NCBI GenBank assembly: GCA_946811185.2
Contig: OX328100.1
Coordinates: forward strand, 19,270,999-19,334,998
Direction of reading: 5' to 3'
Source: Hippopus hippopus
Lineage: Eukaryota; Mollusca; Bivalvia; Cardiida; Cardiidae
Length of the DNA stretch: 64,000 nucleotides
The position numbers and the translations under genes are program-made. Positions 35,661-44,668 of this stretch are shown here, in pieces. Position 1 is the stretch's first letter; every line of letters starts with the position of its first letter. The notes below the pieces were generated by a model that was not told the DNA's origin, made no database searches, and worked only from the letters and a program-made list of their open reading frames with translations.

Positions 35661-36772
35661 TAGGGTTGACTATTGAGGCCAAAATCTACTGTTGCGATAG
35701 TATTGACATTGGAAAAAATACTATTGCAATAGTATTGATATTGCCTGTTACTATTGCAATACTATTGCAATACTATTGGATGAATTGCAAGAGATGAATT
35801 TCACCAAATTACATCTTGAAACCATGTTTTAGACTAACACTTTCTCCGAGTAGTTTAAATTCTACTGGAGTATAGTTCTGAATAGCAAATAAAGGGGAAA
35901 ATAGAGTTAAATGCAAGATGCTCAATAAATTTCAATGACAATTTTTTCTAAATGCAGATGGCTCACAAACAATTTAACATACCTAATTACTCTGAACTTT
36001 TGAAGAAGTCAACTTTTTAAGTCTGATTGATATACAACAGCATGCCAGGGATCGTATATACAAAAATAAGATCCCTGAGCATACAAAGCACAAAATGCTG
36101 ACAAATGCTGGTGGTTCATAAACACACCAAATAAAAAGTAATTATAAAGCAACTTTAAACTTTTAAAGAAATCACCTTTTAAATGTGAGCCCTTAAGTTT
36201 TTTTTGAGTTGATAGAATTTATCTAATTTTACCCATAATTGGCCAATATATTCAGAAAGAAAAAATAATTATTTTTGTTTAGTCTCCAAATCTTAAGGAA
36301 ATTATCATTCTGAAAAAAAAGGGGGTGGCCGAAATAATAGGTTTTAACTTGTTGTATGTGTATCCAAAAAGCTGAAAAGACGATCTGAAGTGACTCTGAT
36401 CGGACAATGTCAAAGAGACATTTTGTTGTGTCATGGGTTTCCGTGTTTTTTACTCCGATCAGTTTTTCATGTCTGTTAATTTCTGGCTAGGTATTTCCAC
36501 ATAATTTGACAAAAAGATTGTCAATGAGGGTAACAAGTAACTTCAAAACCTGTCATTTTTCACAAGAAAAGCGGATAATGGCCTTTTTTGTCCATGCATT
36601 TTCTCACGCGAAGTCTCGGGTGTAACCAGAATTTGTTACGTGAATTTCAATTCTATAACGTGATTTACGCAATAATTTGCGCGAGTGGGAACACTGTTAA
36701 ACAATATCTTACCTTTTTTAGCCCGAGAAAGGAGTAGCTTTCTAATACGAGTTAAGTCATAGTACAAAAGTT

Positions 36773-36829
36773 GATGGTCCAAGATCAGACAGCGTGTTCT
36801 GTTTAGTCTGATGTCTATCTACACCATCC
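36773..36829. repeat. short hairpin (GTGTAGATC family) inside the hAT-like element
   Basis: GATGGTCCAAGATCAGACAG is mirrored by TTAGTCTGATGTCTATCTACACCATC. Confidence 0.7.
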
Positions 36830-37410
36830 GCCAACTTTGAAAATCGCCATCTTGCCATCAGCAGAGTAAATCAGAACGACCATGATGTAGATCTATATTA
36901 AAAGCCATCTGTCTACAAGATGCCTGTCGGCCTGTCGTGGGTACACAAATGTTTGCAGTAAAATTTGGATAAGGGGTATGACGTAACAAGCAAATCATTC
37001 GAAGCGACTGAGTTGTAACGCACCTGTTTAATTTACACACTTAAACTGGTCTGCTCGAAGAAACTTATATCTGGCTGCAGGTCGACCTCCAATCAATTCA
37101 AAGTGACCATGCAATAAGCCTATTTCATGCACGATTTACATGTACACCAGCTGATAAAGTCTCTTTGCATTTAGTAATATAGCTGTTTCAAGAACACGCC
37201 GTGTCACGTTTTGTGTAGTCAGCATAAAAAAGTGCGGCAGTTTTCTAAAAATTAATCTAATTCCTTGCAGCCGAAATAAAAGGAATCCATTCGAAATGGA
37301 TTACTGATAAATAAAGAAAAGAAAGAACGAGGTTTAGTATTCATTTTTCATAGTAGATTTATTTATTGCTTATGGAGGGACAACATGCATGGTTATGGTT
37401 TTGGCGGCCT

Positions 37411-37472
37411 GTGTAGATTAAGATTAGACTGTAGGCAGACTGTTTGGTCTGATCTGTGATCTAAATCCACAC
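37411..37472. repeat. short hairpin (GTGTAGATC family) inside the hAT-like element
   Basis: GTGTAGATTAAGATTAGACTGTAGGCAGACTG is mirrored by GGTCTGATCTGTGATCTAAATCCACAC. Confidence 0.7.
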
Positions 37473-37976
37473 TTTTCGCTTTGGTGAGAAGTTTTTAACA
37501 AAAACACCCTTAGTGTTGCAATTATTTTGGTCTAATTTCAGGCCTTAAAATTACTGCTGAGTTAATCAGCTCTCGAGGGACTCGTTTTCGTAACGATGAA
37601 CATTGCTATGCAGAAATGAATATTATGCAGCCGATCATTATTGAAAACATATTCCAAAAAATTACCCGTCAAATATTTTGGGAAATTAACTTTACGGAAT
37701 GTCCGAATATTTAGGAAAACTTGCTTTTGGAAGTGTTCAGAGAAAGAATTAAAAAATAAATTATTTTTGTAAATAATTAAACGTGTCCGAACTTTTAGGG
37801 CGTCCGAATACATTAGTGAATTGCAGTATTTTCTCTCTCTTTCTTGTCAGTGAAACTATAGAAACTATCGATATTTGAGGTAACTATCGGCGATAGTTAT
37901 CGATTTCCAACATAACAATCGATGCAGTAGCATCGACACGCTCACCATCGCGATCCATCGATAGTCCGATGTATCG

Positions 37977-38849
37977 TTACACCCCTAGTATAGACATTAA
38001 ATTTTTATAAGCGTTTGAATCTAAAACACCTTGTCTTTTTAATTCATCACATATGCTTACTAACTCGTTTCTTACACCTGTGTTACCTGCTTCTTTACTC
38101 GCCAACAACAGATCTAGTCTTTTTATTAATGCGATAGGGTCACACGGGATAACAACCCCACTTCCTTCAAAATATCCTGTATTATCCCAAATAGGTCTAA
38201 GTATGCGATTCCATTTATTTGATTTACCAGCTCTAAGCTTATTAGTGTTCGGGTTGTAACCTCGACGGTGAGTATTGGTTTGCAGCATTAATTTTCCGTA
38301 TTTTTTAAAATCATCTGATGTATAAATACCACTATCGGGATTTTTAGACACGAGTAGCTCCCATAGACCGGGGGTGCCTTCATATACTTTATCATCAACT
38401 ATAATATTATTATCATTAATAACAACTTGTTTATTACCAATATAAAATTTATTATTTTCATCATATAACCCATACGTTATATCAGCTTCGGTCTTAGTAA
38501 CAAACTTTTTTAAATACTCGCCCGCTATATCTCCAATCATTAAAGGAGCTTTACCTTCTTTAGATGATTCATCCTCAAAAGCTTGTATAGAAGGAAAGGC
38601 TGGAAACGTAATTTCTTTAGGTAATTTATCTATACCCTCTTTAATAGGTATAAGTCCTTCCGTAATCTCCTTTGTTGTAGCTTTTTGCACTTCCGTAATA
38701 GGCTTAAAAAACTTTGCAAGATCGGTTTGTAATTCTTGCTCGCCTGTTCTCTCCGTTAGTAGATTATCCCGAATATTCTTTTTTGTTTCAAGATACTCCT
38801 CTACAAGTAAGTCCCTTTTTGCAGGATCAGTGATTTTTAAAAAAGACAT
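37977..38849 (-). CDS. conserved Polinton protein, 290 aa (DUF8207-like)
   Basis: Open throughout. Helical N-terminus (residues 1-75, LVEEYLETKKNIRDNLL) followed by an alpha/beta region with YGLYDENNKFYIGNKQVVI, GTPGLWELLVSKNPDS and LMLQTNTHRRGYNP, then KWNRILRPIWDN. The GLWELL...KNP and THR motifs are hallmarks of an uncharacterised family common in Polinton-like elements. It would be about 288 residues in the original element: the last sense codon lies at the hAT insertion site, and the present C-terminus reads two residues (GV) into hAT DNA before a TAA in the hAT terminus. Start context AATAAAAAAAATG. Function unknown; probably virion-associated by position. Confidence 0.75.
   Translation of the reverse strand: MSFLKITDPAKRDLLVEEYLETKKNIRDNLLTERTGEQELQTDLAKFFKPITEVQKATTKEITEGLIPIKEGIDKLPKEITFPAFPSIQAFEDESSKEGKAPLMIGDIAGEYLKKFVTKTEADITYGLYDENNKFYIGNKQVVINDNNIIVDDKVYEGTPGLWELLVSKNPDSGIYTSDDFKKYGKLMLQTNTHRRGYNPNTNKLRAGKSNKWNRILRPIWDNTGYFEGSGVVIPCDPIALIKRLDLLLASKEAGNTGVRNELVSICDELKRQGVLDSNAYKNLMSILGV
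37988..37995. repeat. 8-bp target duplication of the hAT-like element, right
   Basis: GTATAGAC, identical to 35653-35660. Confidence 0.95.
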
Positions 38850-39077
38850 TTTTTTTATTACTAAAATAATTTTTTATCTCAGTTTCTATCCCAGTTTTAT
38901 CATGATTTTTATCATGATTTTTTAACACGTTTCATAACTACAGCTGCATGAAAACTTTATTTTTCTTGGGTTGTTACTACACCGAAGGAGCGGTATGATT
39001 CTTTTCAACCAACCTCCGAAAGGACTCACGCGCTTCTTGCCTCCCTTTCTCAAACTTTCTTCATTTTCAGTAGATAT

Positions 39078-39657
39078 CTATTTCTTAGTTTTTGTTCTTA
39101 CTTCAACCTTCATTTTCTTATACTTCTCTTGTTCTTCCATGATAAGTTTAAACTCTTCATCCGATATATGATTGTCAACTAAAGCTTTGGATATATGTGA
39201 AACAATTGTATCAAGCTTAGCATCAGCTATCATTCGAATCTTTTGATGTTTTTCTCCCTTTGTTTTTGAATTTCTTACTACATATTTACCTACCATTGAG
39301 AGTAATGCAGTTCCTGCACTTACAATTTCTAAACCCAATGCTATTGGTACCGCTACAACTGTACCCAATAATATGGCTCCCCCAACACCAGAAGCCATTG
39401 TTAGCCCAATCAATGCTGTATCAATATTATCAACAACTCTTGCGGCTCTAAAATATTTCTTGGCTAGGGCATCTCTTTTTTGAATTTCATTTTCGAGAAA
39501 CTTTTGTACTTCAGATATCTTTTGTAAACGGTAGGAATGACCTATATCATCTCTTATTGGCTGCAACTCAATAGGCAGGGCGCTTGCAGTATTTCTTTCT
39601 CGAGGTAGTGGAGGATAGATTTTTTTTGGAGAGATGTTCTTGATCTATATCTGTCAT
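39078..39657 (-). pseudogene. Polinton membrane protein with N-terminal frameshift
   Basis: The 162-codon ORF (39078-39566) has a coiled N-terminal half (QKFLENEIQKRDALAKKYFRA), two hydrophobic stretches (ALIGLTMASGVGGAILLGT and IALGLEIVSAGTALLSM) and a charged C-terminal helix (DEEFKLIMEEQEKYKKMK). The true start is the ATG at 39655-39657 with the AATAAAAA context shared by the other genes. The two frames join at an A8 run (T8 at 39620-39627), one base longer than needed. Likely a membrane-active or minor virion component; family common in Polintons, function unknown. Confidence 0.7.
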
Positions 39658-39699
39658 TTTTTATTAAAATGATATTTTTTTATCAAGATTGTAAATATT

Positions 39700-40062
39700 T
39701 TAGATAGCAAAATAACCCCCCTCAGGTATTTCAACTGAATTTTGTGAGAAATTATAAATATAGACTAAGATATCATTAGTCTCATTATCAAGATGTGTTC
39801 CATTAAGAATGATTAAACTATCTTTCCATTTATTACTAACAGATATCACTACAACTCCTCGTGTAGTTATATAACCGAATCCTAGCGAAAGTCTCATACC
39901 ATCACGAGGAGGAATCTTGATAGTTACTTGTTAGTATATTTTCCATTTTAGAGGATCTTGCTTTAAGGGAGGATATCTTACTTCATGTAAATGAGGTTTT
40001 CAAAGTATAGTTTTATGTTGATTAGTAATATTAGGTTTTATACCAAATTTATGTATATCCAT
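39700..40062 (-). pseudogene. small beta-rich Polinton gene, two nonsense codons
   Basis: One frame of 120 codons from ATG 40062 (context AAGTAAAAAATG) to the stop at 39700, broken by TGA at 40000-40002 and TAA at 39931-39933. The distal 65 codons are open. The pattern IILNGTHLDNETNDILVYI, YNFSQNSVEIPEGGYFA resembles the last strands of trimeric dUTPase-fold proteins (G-x-x-D...NxS...I..G...A), without the catalytic motif. That link is tentative. It could instead be a capsid-associated barrel. Confidence 0.5.
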
Positions 40063-40069
40063 TTTTTAC

Positions 40070-40111
40070 TTGTTATAAATAATATTTAAATATTATTATT
40101 ATTTATAACAA
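40070..40111. terminator. perfect AT-rich hairpin, 15-bp stem
   Basis: TTGTTATAAATAATA / TATTATTTATAACAA with a 12-nt loop. It overlaps the last codons of the minus-strand gene ending at 40099 and lies just above the start of the next gene. Confidence 0.7.
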
Positions 40112-40672
40112 TACAATATAGCTCCTAAAATAGGGATATTAGCAAATGGACTATTAGGTCCAAGTAAAAGTCCTTTTCCATCATAAATTTTTCCTCTTTG
40201 CTTTAAATACAAGCCATCACCAACAGACTCTAATCCTTTACTTTTGTATGGCTTTAAGTATAATCCAGATCCATCAGTTTCCACTTGACAAACACATCCT
40301 CCTTTTTTAAGATAAAGACCTGACTCCATTGCTTTTTGTACTCCTGATTGAGCTAATCCAGAAAGAGCACCAACACCTAAAGCTGGTAAAACAGTTTTTG
40401 CAATCATTGGCAAAGCTGTAGCAGCCAACCCAGCCAACATTCCAAGAAAACCTCCCTCTATTTTTATATTATGTTTAAGTTGTTTTACAGACATTTTGAT
40501 CGTGATACCCTTACCATTCTCATAGGCTCTAGTTATTTTTTTTGCTTGTGAATTGGTTAATGCTAAAACATCATTACCTTGTAAATCTTCATAACCTAAA
40601 CGAATACTTACTGGACGACCAGCTTTAACAGCATATTGAAGCTTTTACTTTAACAATAGTATAACTTGTCAT
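40099..40672 (-). pseudogene. glycine-rich Polinton virion protein candidate, frameshifted
   Basis: The 131-codon ORF from 40494 has a hydrophobic Ala/Gly segment (FLGMLAGLAATALPMIAKTV, then LPALGVGALSGLA) and three GLYLK repeats (about residues 59-63, 77-81, 93-97), ending GLLLGPNSPFANIPILGAIL. The coding frame continues 48 codons upstream and joins, after a one-base shift near 40639, the ATG at 40670-40672, which sits behind TATATATATAAA. The upstream part contains RPVSIRLGYEDLQG and NSQAKKITRAY. The layout (polar head, membrane-active middle, short repeats) fits an adenovirus pX/pVI-like minor protein; homology inferred only. Confidence 0.65.
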
Positions 40673-40695
40673 TTTATATATATATTTTTTTTTAT

Positions 40696-41474
40696 TTATC
40701 TCGCTTCTCTAATATTAAATCTAATTGTTAAATTTTCACCTCTAAGATTTAGTAATGTTCCATCTTGGTCTGTAATTGTTACCTCTAGGTTGTGTATTTC
40801 ATCTAATGTTATTGGTAAGTATACTAAATTAACTGGTGACTCAATTATCTTATATCCAGGAGGAACATTTGGGAAAAAAAAGTAAATAGTGTTTCTTGTT
40901 GAACCATTAACATAACTTCCTGAAATAATATCTATGCTAACGAGTACACTGTTAATACTAAGAATGTTCACTACATTCTCAGACTCATGAAATCCCTGTG
41001 TATATTTAGCGTGAGTAAATCCTAATACTTTAGCAATGGAGTTCGGTTCATTAAAATCTACTTGATAACCATCTTCTAGAGTAAGAATAGACTTTAGAGT
41101 ATTGGTGTTTGCAGAAATGTTAATATAATAATCTTCATTAACTTCATCGTAATGGCCCTTTTTTCTCATTTCCTGGTGAATGATATCATTAATGTCAACA
41201 AGGTCATAACTTCCTTCAGGTATTTTTTTTTAAATTTAATCCATGAAGTACCATTGTCTGGAGAATAAACGAGTATGTTGTTTGTTGCATCAATGTTTGG
41301 AAAAGCGTAGTAAGTTTCAAGGTTTACTAAAGCTATTTCATATTTTTTATCCTTTTCCAGCTGAATTGGTGGATTAAACCTTGTTCTAAAACGTGTTTTG
41401 TTGTCGCTTACTATAATTTGAAATGATGTTTTGTGGGCTGTATTTTTTACACTTTGTTCTAAAAGATCTTCCAT
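40696..41474 (-). pseudogene. minor capsid (penton-like) protein, frameshifted
   Basis: Two ORFs (41166-41474 and 40696-41169) are halves of one ~260-codon gene. Half one: FQIIVSDNKTRFRTRFNPPI and YEIALVNLETYYAFPNID. Half two: YYINISANTNTLKS, GYQVDFNEPNSIAKVLGF, ISGSYVNGSTRNTIYFFFPN, VPPGYKIIESPVNLVY, LLNLRGENLTIRF. These are the conserved signatures of the Polinton single-jelly-roll minor capsid protein. The break is a one-base change in an A9 run (41223-41231). Start behind TATAAAA. It is followed leftward by the glycine-rich gene. Confidence 0.87.
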
Positions 41475-41487
41475 TTTTATAAAAAGT

Positions 41488-41521
41488 GAAAATATTATTT
41501 AGGTGTGTAAATAATATTTTC
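41488..41521. terminator. perfect AT-rich hairpin, 14-bp stem
   Basis: GAAAATATTATTTA / TAAATAATATTTTC with loop GGTGTG. It begins 5 nt past the stop of the minus-strand gene at 41527-41973 and ends 13 nt before the next start region. Confidence 0.75.
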
Positions 41522-41526
41522 CTCGT

Positions 41527-41973
41527 TTATATTTCAAAATACTCACAACTATTATTAAAAAAATCTTCTAACTCTTCTTGTAGGGTATTTTCCAAACTAG
41601 AATTATAAATTCCAACAAAAAATTCATTAAAATCTTTTTCATTAAGCCTCCCATAAAAATAACATTCAGATGTAATACAAATAATAAAATATATATCAAA
41701 ATAAAAATCATACAGCAATTTCACACTTCTAATTTCATATTTTGTTGCCATTGCTTGTATGAGCTCCAATTGTTGTTTTAAGTAATTTAATAATATACAT
41801 ACTAAACCATTTTTTTCAAAATGATCGTAATTTTTTATGCCTATTTGTTCTAATATCATTTTTAAATCTTGTATAGCATAACGTTCTAAGCGATTACTTA
41901 ATTCCTTTTCTAATTTTTCAATAATTAATTCGCATTTGTGCGTATATTGTGCTAAAACTGATATACAACTCAT
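41527..41973 (-). CDS. helical Polinton protein of unknown function, 148 aa
   Basis: Intact ORF, mostly alpha-helical: KCELIIEKLEKELSNRLERY, then LEQIGIKNYDHF, a long hydrophobic/aromatic middle (KLLYDFYFDIYFIICIT) and an acidic tail (LQEELEDFFNNSCEYF). No signal peptide or motif recognised. It lies between the ATPase and the minor capsid gene in the leftward run, starts behind TTATAAAAAAAG and ends at a hairpin. Function unknown. Confidence 0.65.
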   Translation of the reverse strand: MSCISVLAQYTHKCELIIEKLEKELSNRLERYAIQDLKMILEQIGIKNYDHFEKNGLVCILLNYLKQQLELIQAMATKYEIRSVKLLYDFYFDIYFIICITSECYFYGRLNEKDFNEFFVGIYNSSLENTLQEELEDFFNNSCEYFEI

Positions 41974-42023
41974 TCTTTTTTTATAATATGTATAATTTTT
42001 TGTTAAGTTATTTTTCAGTTTTT

Positions 42024-42801
42024 TTATTCAGGTATATAAAAGTTGTCAAAACCGTTTCTATACTTCCCATCATGTTTTTTACTGGTTAAATCTAGTACAA
42101 TAAATCCATGTGGTTTATCCCATACAGTTCTACAAAATTTTACAAATTCCTCTCTTGGCATATCAAGTCCTACATGATCGTTGTAAATATTGTTTATATC
42201 TCTAAGTTCTTGTTCAAAGAAAATAATGAGATTAGAATTTTTTCTAATAGTACGTCTTGGTAATTCAAAATAAGCTTGTGCTAAATAAAAACAATCAACG
42301 TTACTATGTCTTCCTCTAGTGTAATATGCTTCAATTTTATTTTGTTTATCTAAAAGTAGATCATCAAATATTATTAAATTTTTATTTTGTGGATTTACAA
42401 GTTTAGGATCAGGCACATCACTCGCATTTTCAAAAAAGTTACAATATATATCCGATTTGTTTTTAATCGTTTTAATCCATTCTTCAACCAAATCTGTTGG
42501 TAAAATGTTTAGTTCTTGTATCTCATCTCGCATGTTAAGCAACCTTAAGATACATTCTTTTGGTAGTCTTTCTTCAAAAGCCTTTTTTAGTATTCGGTAT
42601 TCCGGTTGAAAAAGGCTATTTCCGAAAACACTTAAATCGTTGTAGTCAAGCCAGCCTGGTCTAAGTAAAAGATTTAGCAATAAGGTAGTTTTGCCACATT
42701 GTGATTTACCTACAATTAACCCTCTAATACTTTTTGGTAAGAGAGGGTGATTAAATCTCTTTGATAGTACTTCATTCCATGATAAGTCTATATATATCCA
42801 T
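42024..42801 (-). pseudogene. genome-packaging ATPase (FtsK/HerA, A32-like), start shifted
   Basis: The frame holds Walker A GKSQCGKTTLL (about 42685-42720), Walker B LIIFDDLLLD (about residues 100-110 of the longest ORF), an R-finger-type region YTRGRHSNVDCFYLAQ, and a C-terminal HGFIVLDL. This is the Polinton/virophage packaging ATPase, which drives DNA into the capsid. The only in-frame ATG (42799-42801, context TATATAAA) is out of register with the rest by one dinucleotide in a (TA)n run at 42789-42797. Without it the first start is the non-AUG codon at 42680, beyond Walker A. Otherwise intact. Confidence 0.85.
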
Positions 42802-42835
42802 TTTATATAACTTTTTTTAATTTTTATATAAAAAA
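42802..42835. promoter_or_regulatory. 34-bp divergent intergenic region
   Basis: It separates the leftward ATPase ATG from the rightward zinc-ribbon ATG and contains TATATAA on both strands, each a few bases from its ATG. It is the switch point between the two transcription units. Confidence 0.7.
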
Positions 42836-43356
42836 ATGCATTGCGTTAAATGTAAAAAACATACTGATACAACTAACATAGAATATGCTGTTGCTAAAAA
42901 TGGAAGAAATATGAAACGAGGAAAATGTGTGGTTTGTGGAATAACTAAAACTCAGTTTGTTAAAACGACAAAGGGTGGATCATTGCTAAATAAAGCTATA
43001 AATAATTTACCTTTTGAAATGCATCTCCCTGGGCATAATTTCACGGGACCCGGCACTAAATTAAAGAAAAGACTCAATCAGATTTAACACCAAAGAAATG
43101 GAGCAAACCAATAAACCGTGTTGATAAAGCTGCTTACCATCACGATATTTGTTATTTAAAAAATCCTACTACTAAAGTTAGAAACGCAGTGTGTGATAAA
43201 AATATGTTAACAGAGTTAGAAGGTATTTACAATCCTACTATTAGAGAAAAAATGGGTAAGTCCATCGTTAGTAGACTCATTGGAACAAAGATGAAATTTG
43301 GAATGGGGGTTAAAAAGAAATTTAGATATGATAAATTTAGCGGAAGAATTACATAA
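42836..43356 (+). pseudogene. zinc-ribbon plus phospholipase A2-like protein, frameshifted
   Basis: The first 83 codons carry a CxxC...CxxC zinc ribbon (CVKCKKHT, CVVCGITK) and the LPGHNFTGPGTKL motif seen at the start of viral PLA2-like domains. A one-base loss near 43080 moves the rest to the next frame, which continues NRVDKAAYHHDICY (catalytic HD pair, 43138-43155) and then VRNAVCDKNML, ending at TAA 43354-43356. The same architecture is known from parvoviral VP1 and other Polintons, where PLA2 activity is thought to help membrane passage. Start behind TATATAAAAAA. Confidence 0.8.
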
Positions 43357-44239
43357 ACCCGTAAAAAGAAAATTTAAGAAAAGGAGAGTTAGAGTAAATG
43401 GTATAGATAGGATATGGGCTGCGGATTTAGTAGACATGCAAGCATTTTCCAAGTTTAATCGTGGTGTTAAATACCTTCTCGCTGTCATTGACATCTTTTC
43501 AAAATATGGATGGTTGGTACCATTAAAAGATAAAACAGGAAAATCTGTTGCTATAGCATTAAAAAGTATTTTTAAGGAGAGAAAACCTGAAAAAATGTGG
43601 GTGGATAAGGGTAAAGAGTTTTATAATAAGGAAGTTAAAGACTTGGTTGAATTGTATTCCACTGAAAATGAGGAAAAATCTAGTGTGGTTGAAAGATGGA
43701 ATAGAACAATGAAAGAAAAAATGTGGAAGTATTTTTCTGCTAACTCTACAAACGTTTACATCGATGTGTTACCGGATCTCGTTAAAGAATATAATAGCAC
43801 GAGGCATTCTTCTATTAAGATGACTCCGGTAAATGCGAGTAAAAAAGAAAATGAAACCAAAGTTTGGAGAAATCTTTACCCCGATCATCTTGAAATAAAA
43901 GATATAAAACCTAAGTTTTCTGTTGGAGACAAAGTAAGGATAACTAAAAAGAAAAAGACTTTTGAGAAAGGTTATACCACCAGATGGACTGAAGAGGTTT
44001 TTACAGTTTCTGAAGTAAAACATACATCACCTGTAACATATAAAATTGAAGATTTTAATGGAGAAAAAGTACAAGGTACCTTTTATGAACCCGAGCTGCA
44101 AAAAACTAGTCAAGAGTTGTATAGGATAGAAAAGGTTATTAAAAAAGGAAAAAAGAAATCTCTTGTAAAGTGGAAAGGTTATCCCGATGAGTTTAATTCA
44201 TGGGTTGATAATAAAGTCATTAAAAATATTTCGCTATAA
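43328..44239 (+). CDS. INT: retroviral-type integrase with chromo-like C-terminus
   Basis: Intact frame; the ORF can be drawn from a TTG at 43298, but the first ATG is 43328, overlapping the end of the PLA2 gene by 29 nt in another frame. The DDE core shows AADLVDMQ (first Asp), WVDKGKEFYN (second Asp) and SSVVERWNRTMK (Glu), with TRHSSIKMTPVNA after it. Next comes an SH3-like tract (PKFSVGDKVRITK) and, at the end, YRIEKVIKKG..KSLVKWKGYP..FNSWV, a chromodomain-like fold. It inserts the element with a 6-bp stagger, matching the GACGTG duplication here. Confidence 0.93.
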   Translation: MINLAEELHKPVKRKFKKRRVRVNGIDRIWAADLVDMQAFSKFNRGVKYLLAVIDIFSKYGWLVPLKDKTGKSVAIALKSIFKERKPEKMWVDKGKEFYNKEVKDLVELYSTENEEKSSVVERWNRTMKEKMWKYFSANSTNVYIDVLPDLVKEYNSTRHSSIKMTPVNASKKENETKVWRNLYPDHLEIKDIKPKFSVGDKVRITKKKKTFEKGYTTRWTEEVFTVSEVKHTSPVTYKIEDFNGEKVQGTFYEPELQKTSQELYRIEKVIKKGKKKSLVKWKGYPDEFNSWVDNKVIKNISL

Positions 44240-44242
44240 AAA

Positions 44243-44659
44243 ATGTTAGATATTTCAATTGAAAACGTGATTTTACCAAATAAACCGTTGAACAATTTCG
44301 AATTAGAAGATGCGGCAAAAAGATTAAATATTCCTTCTTTTAGAGGAGTATTTTTACTAGATACATTGCCGAGAAAACCAAATAAAAAAGAATGTGGTAT
44401 AGTAAACTTTGATAAAAGTGGTGTTCCTGGTACACATTGGGTTGCTTGGTATAAAAACGGTAAAACTAAAATTTATTTTGATAGTTATGGTATACAACCA
44501 CCTATTGAAATTCAAGAGTATCTAAAAAGCCCAATACATTACAATAGTGATCAATTACAACAAGCTGGTCAAGTATTTTGTGGTCATTTATGTTTGTACA
44601 TTCTTAAAGAATTGGGCTCGGGTAAAAAGTTTCAAACAGTGATAAATAAATTATTTTAG
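44243..44659 (+). CDS. PRO: adenain-type cysteine protease, 138 aa
   Basis: Intact, starting 4 nt after the integrase stop behind CTATAAAAA. The triad of the C5/Ulp1-like fold is visible: His in GTHWVAWY, Asp in YFDSYG, Gln in QQAGQ and Cys in FCGHLCLYIL. In adenoviruses and Polintons this enzyme trims capsid precursors. Length is normal for Polinton copies. Confidence 0.92.
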   Translation: MLDISIENVILPNKPLNNFELEDAAKRLNIPSFRGVFLLDTLPRKPNKKECGIVNFDKSGVPGTHWVAWYKNGKTKIYFDSYGIQPPIEIQEYLKSPIHYNSDQLQQAGQVFCGHLCLYILKELGSGKKFQTVINKLF

Positions 44660-44668
44660 TTTTAAAAA

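Larger units (their letters stand above)
35661..37987. mobile_element. non-autonomous hAT-like transposon nested in the Polinton, 2,327 bp
   Basis: The left end TAGGGTTGACTATTG and the complement of the right end, TAGGGGTGTAACGATAC, are related. The 8-bp duplication GTATAGAC is perfect. Subterminal repeats are typical of hAT: GCAATAGTATTG-type repeats at the left and CGATAGT/ATCGAT clusters at the right (37865-37975). There is no transposase ORF; the 60- and 83-aa ORFs have no domain. It carries two GTGTAGATC-family hairpins (36773-36829 and 37411-37472). It inserted after the Polinton, at the stop codon of the gene at 38849. Confidence 0.92.

Noticed and set aside
37977..38849. The C-terminal GV of the 290-aa protein as native
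   Set aside because: These two codons and the stop come from the hAT terminus; the original frame ends at the insertion point.
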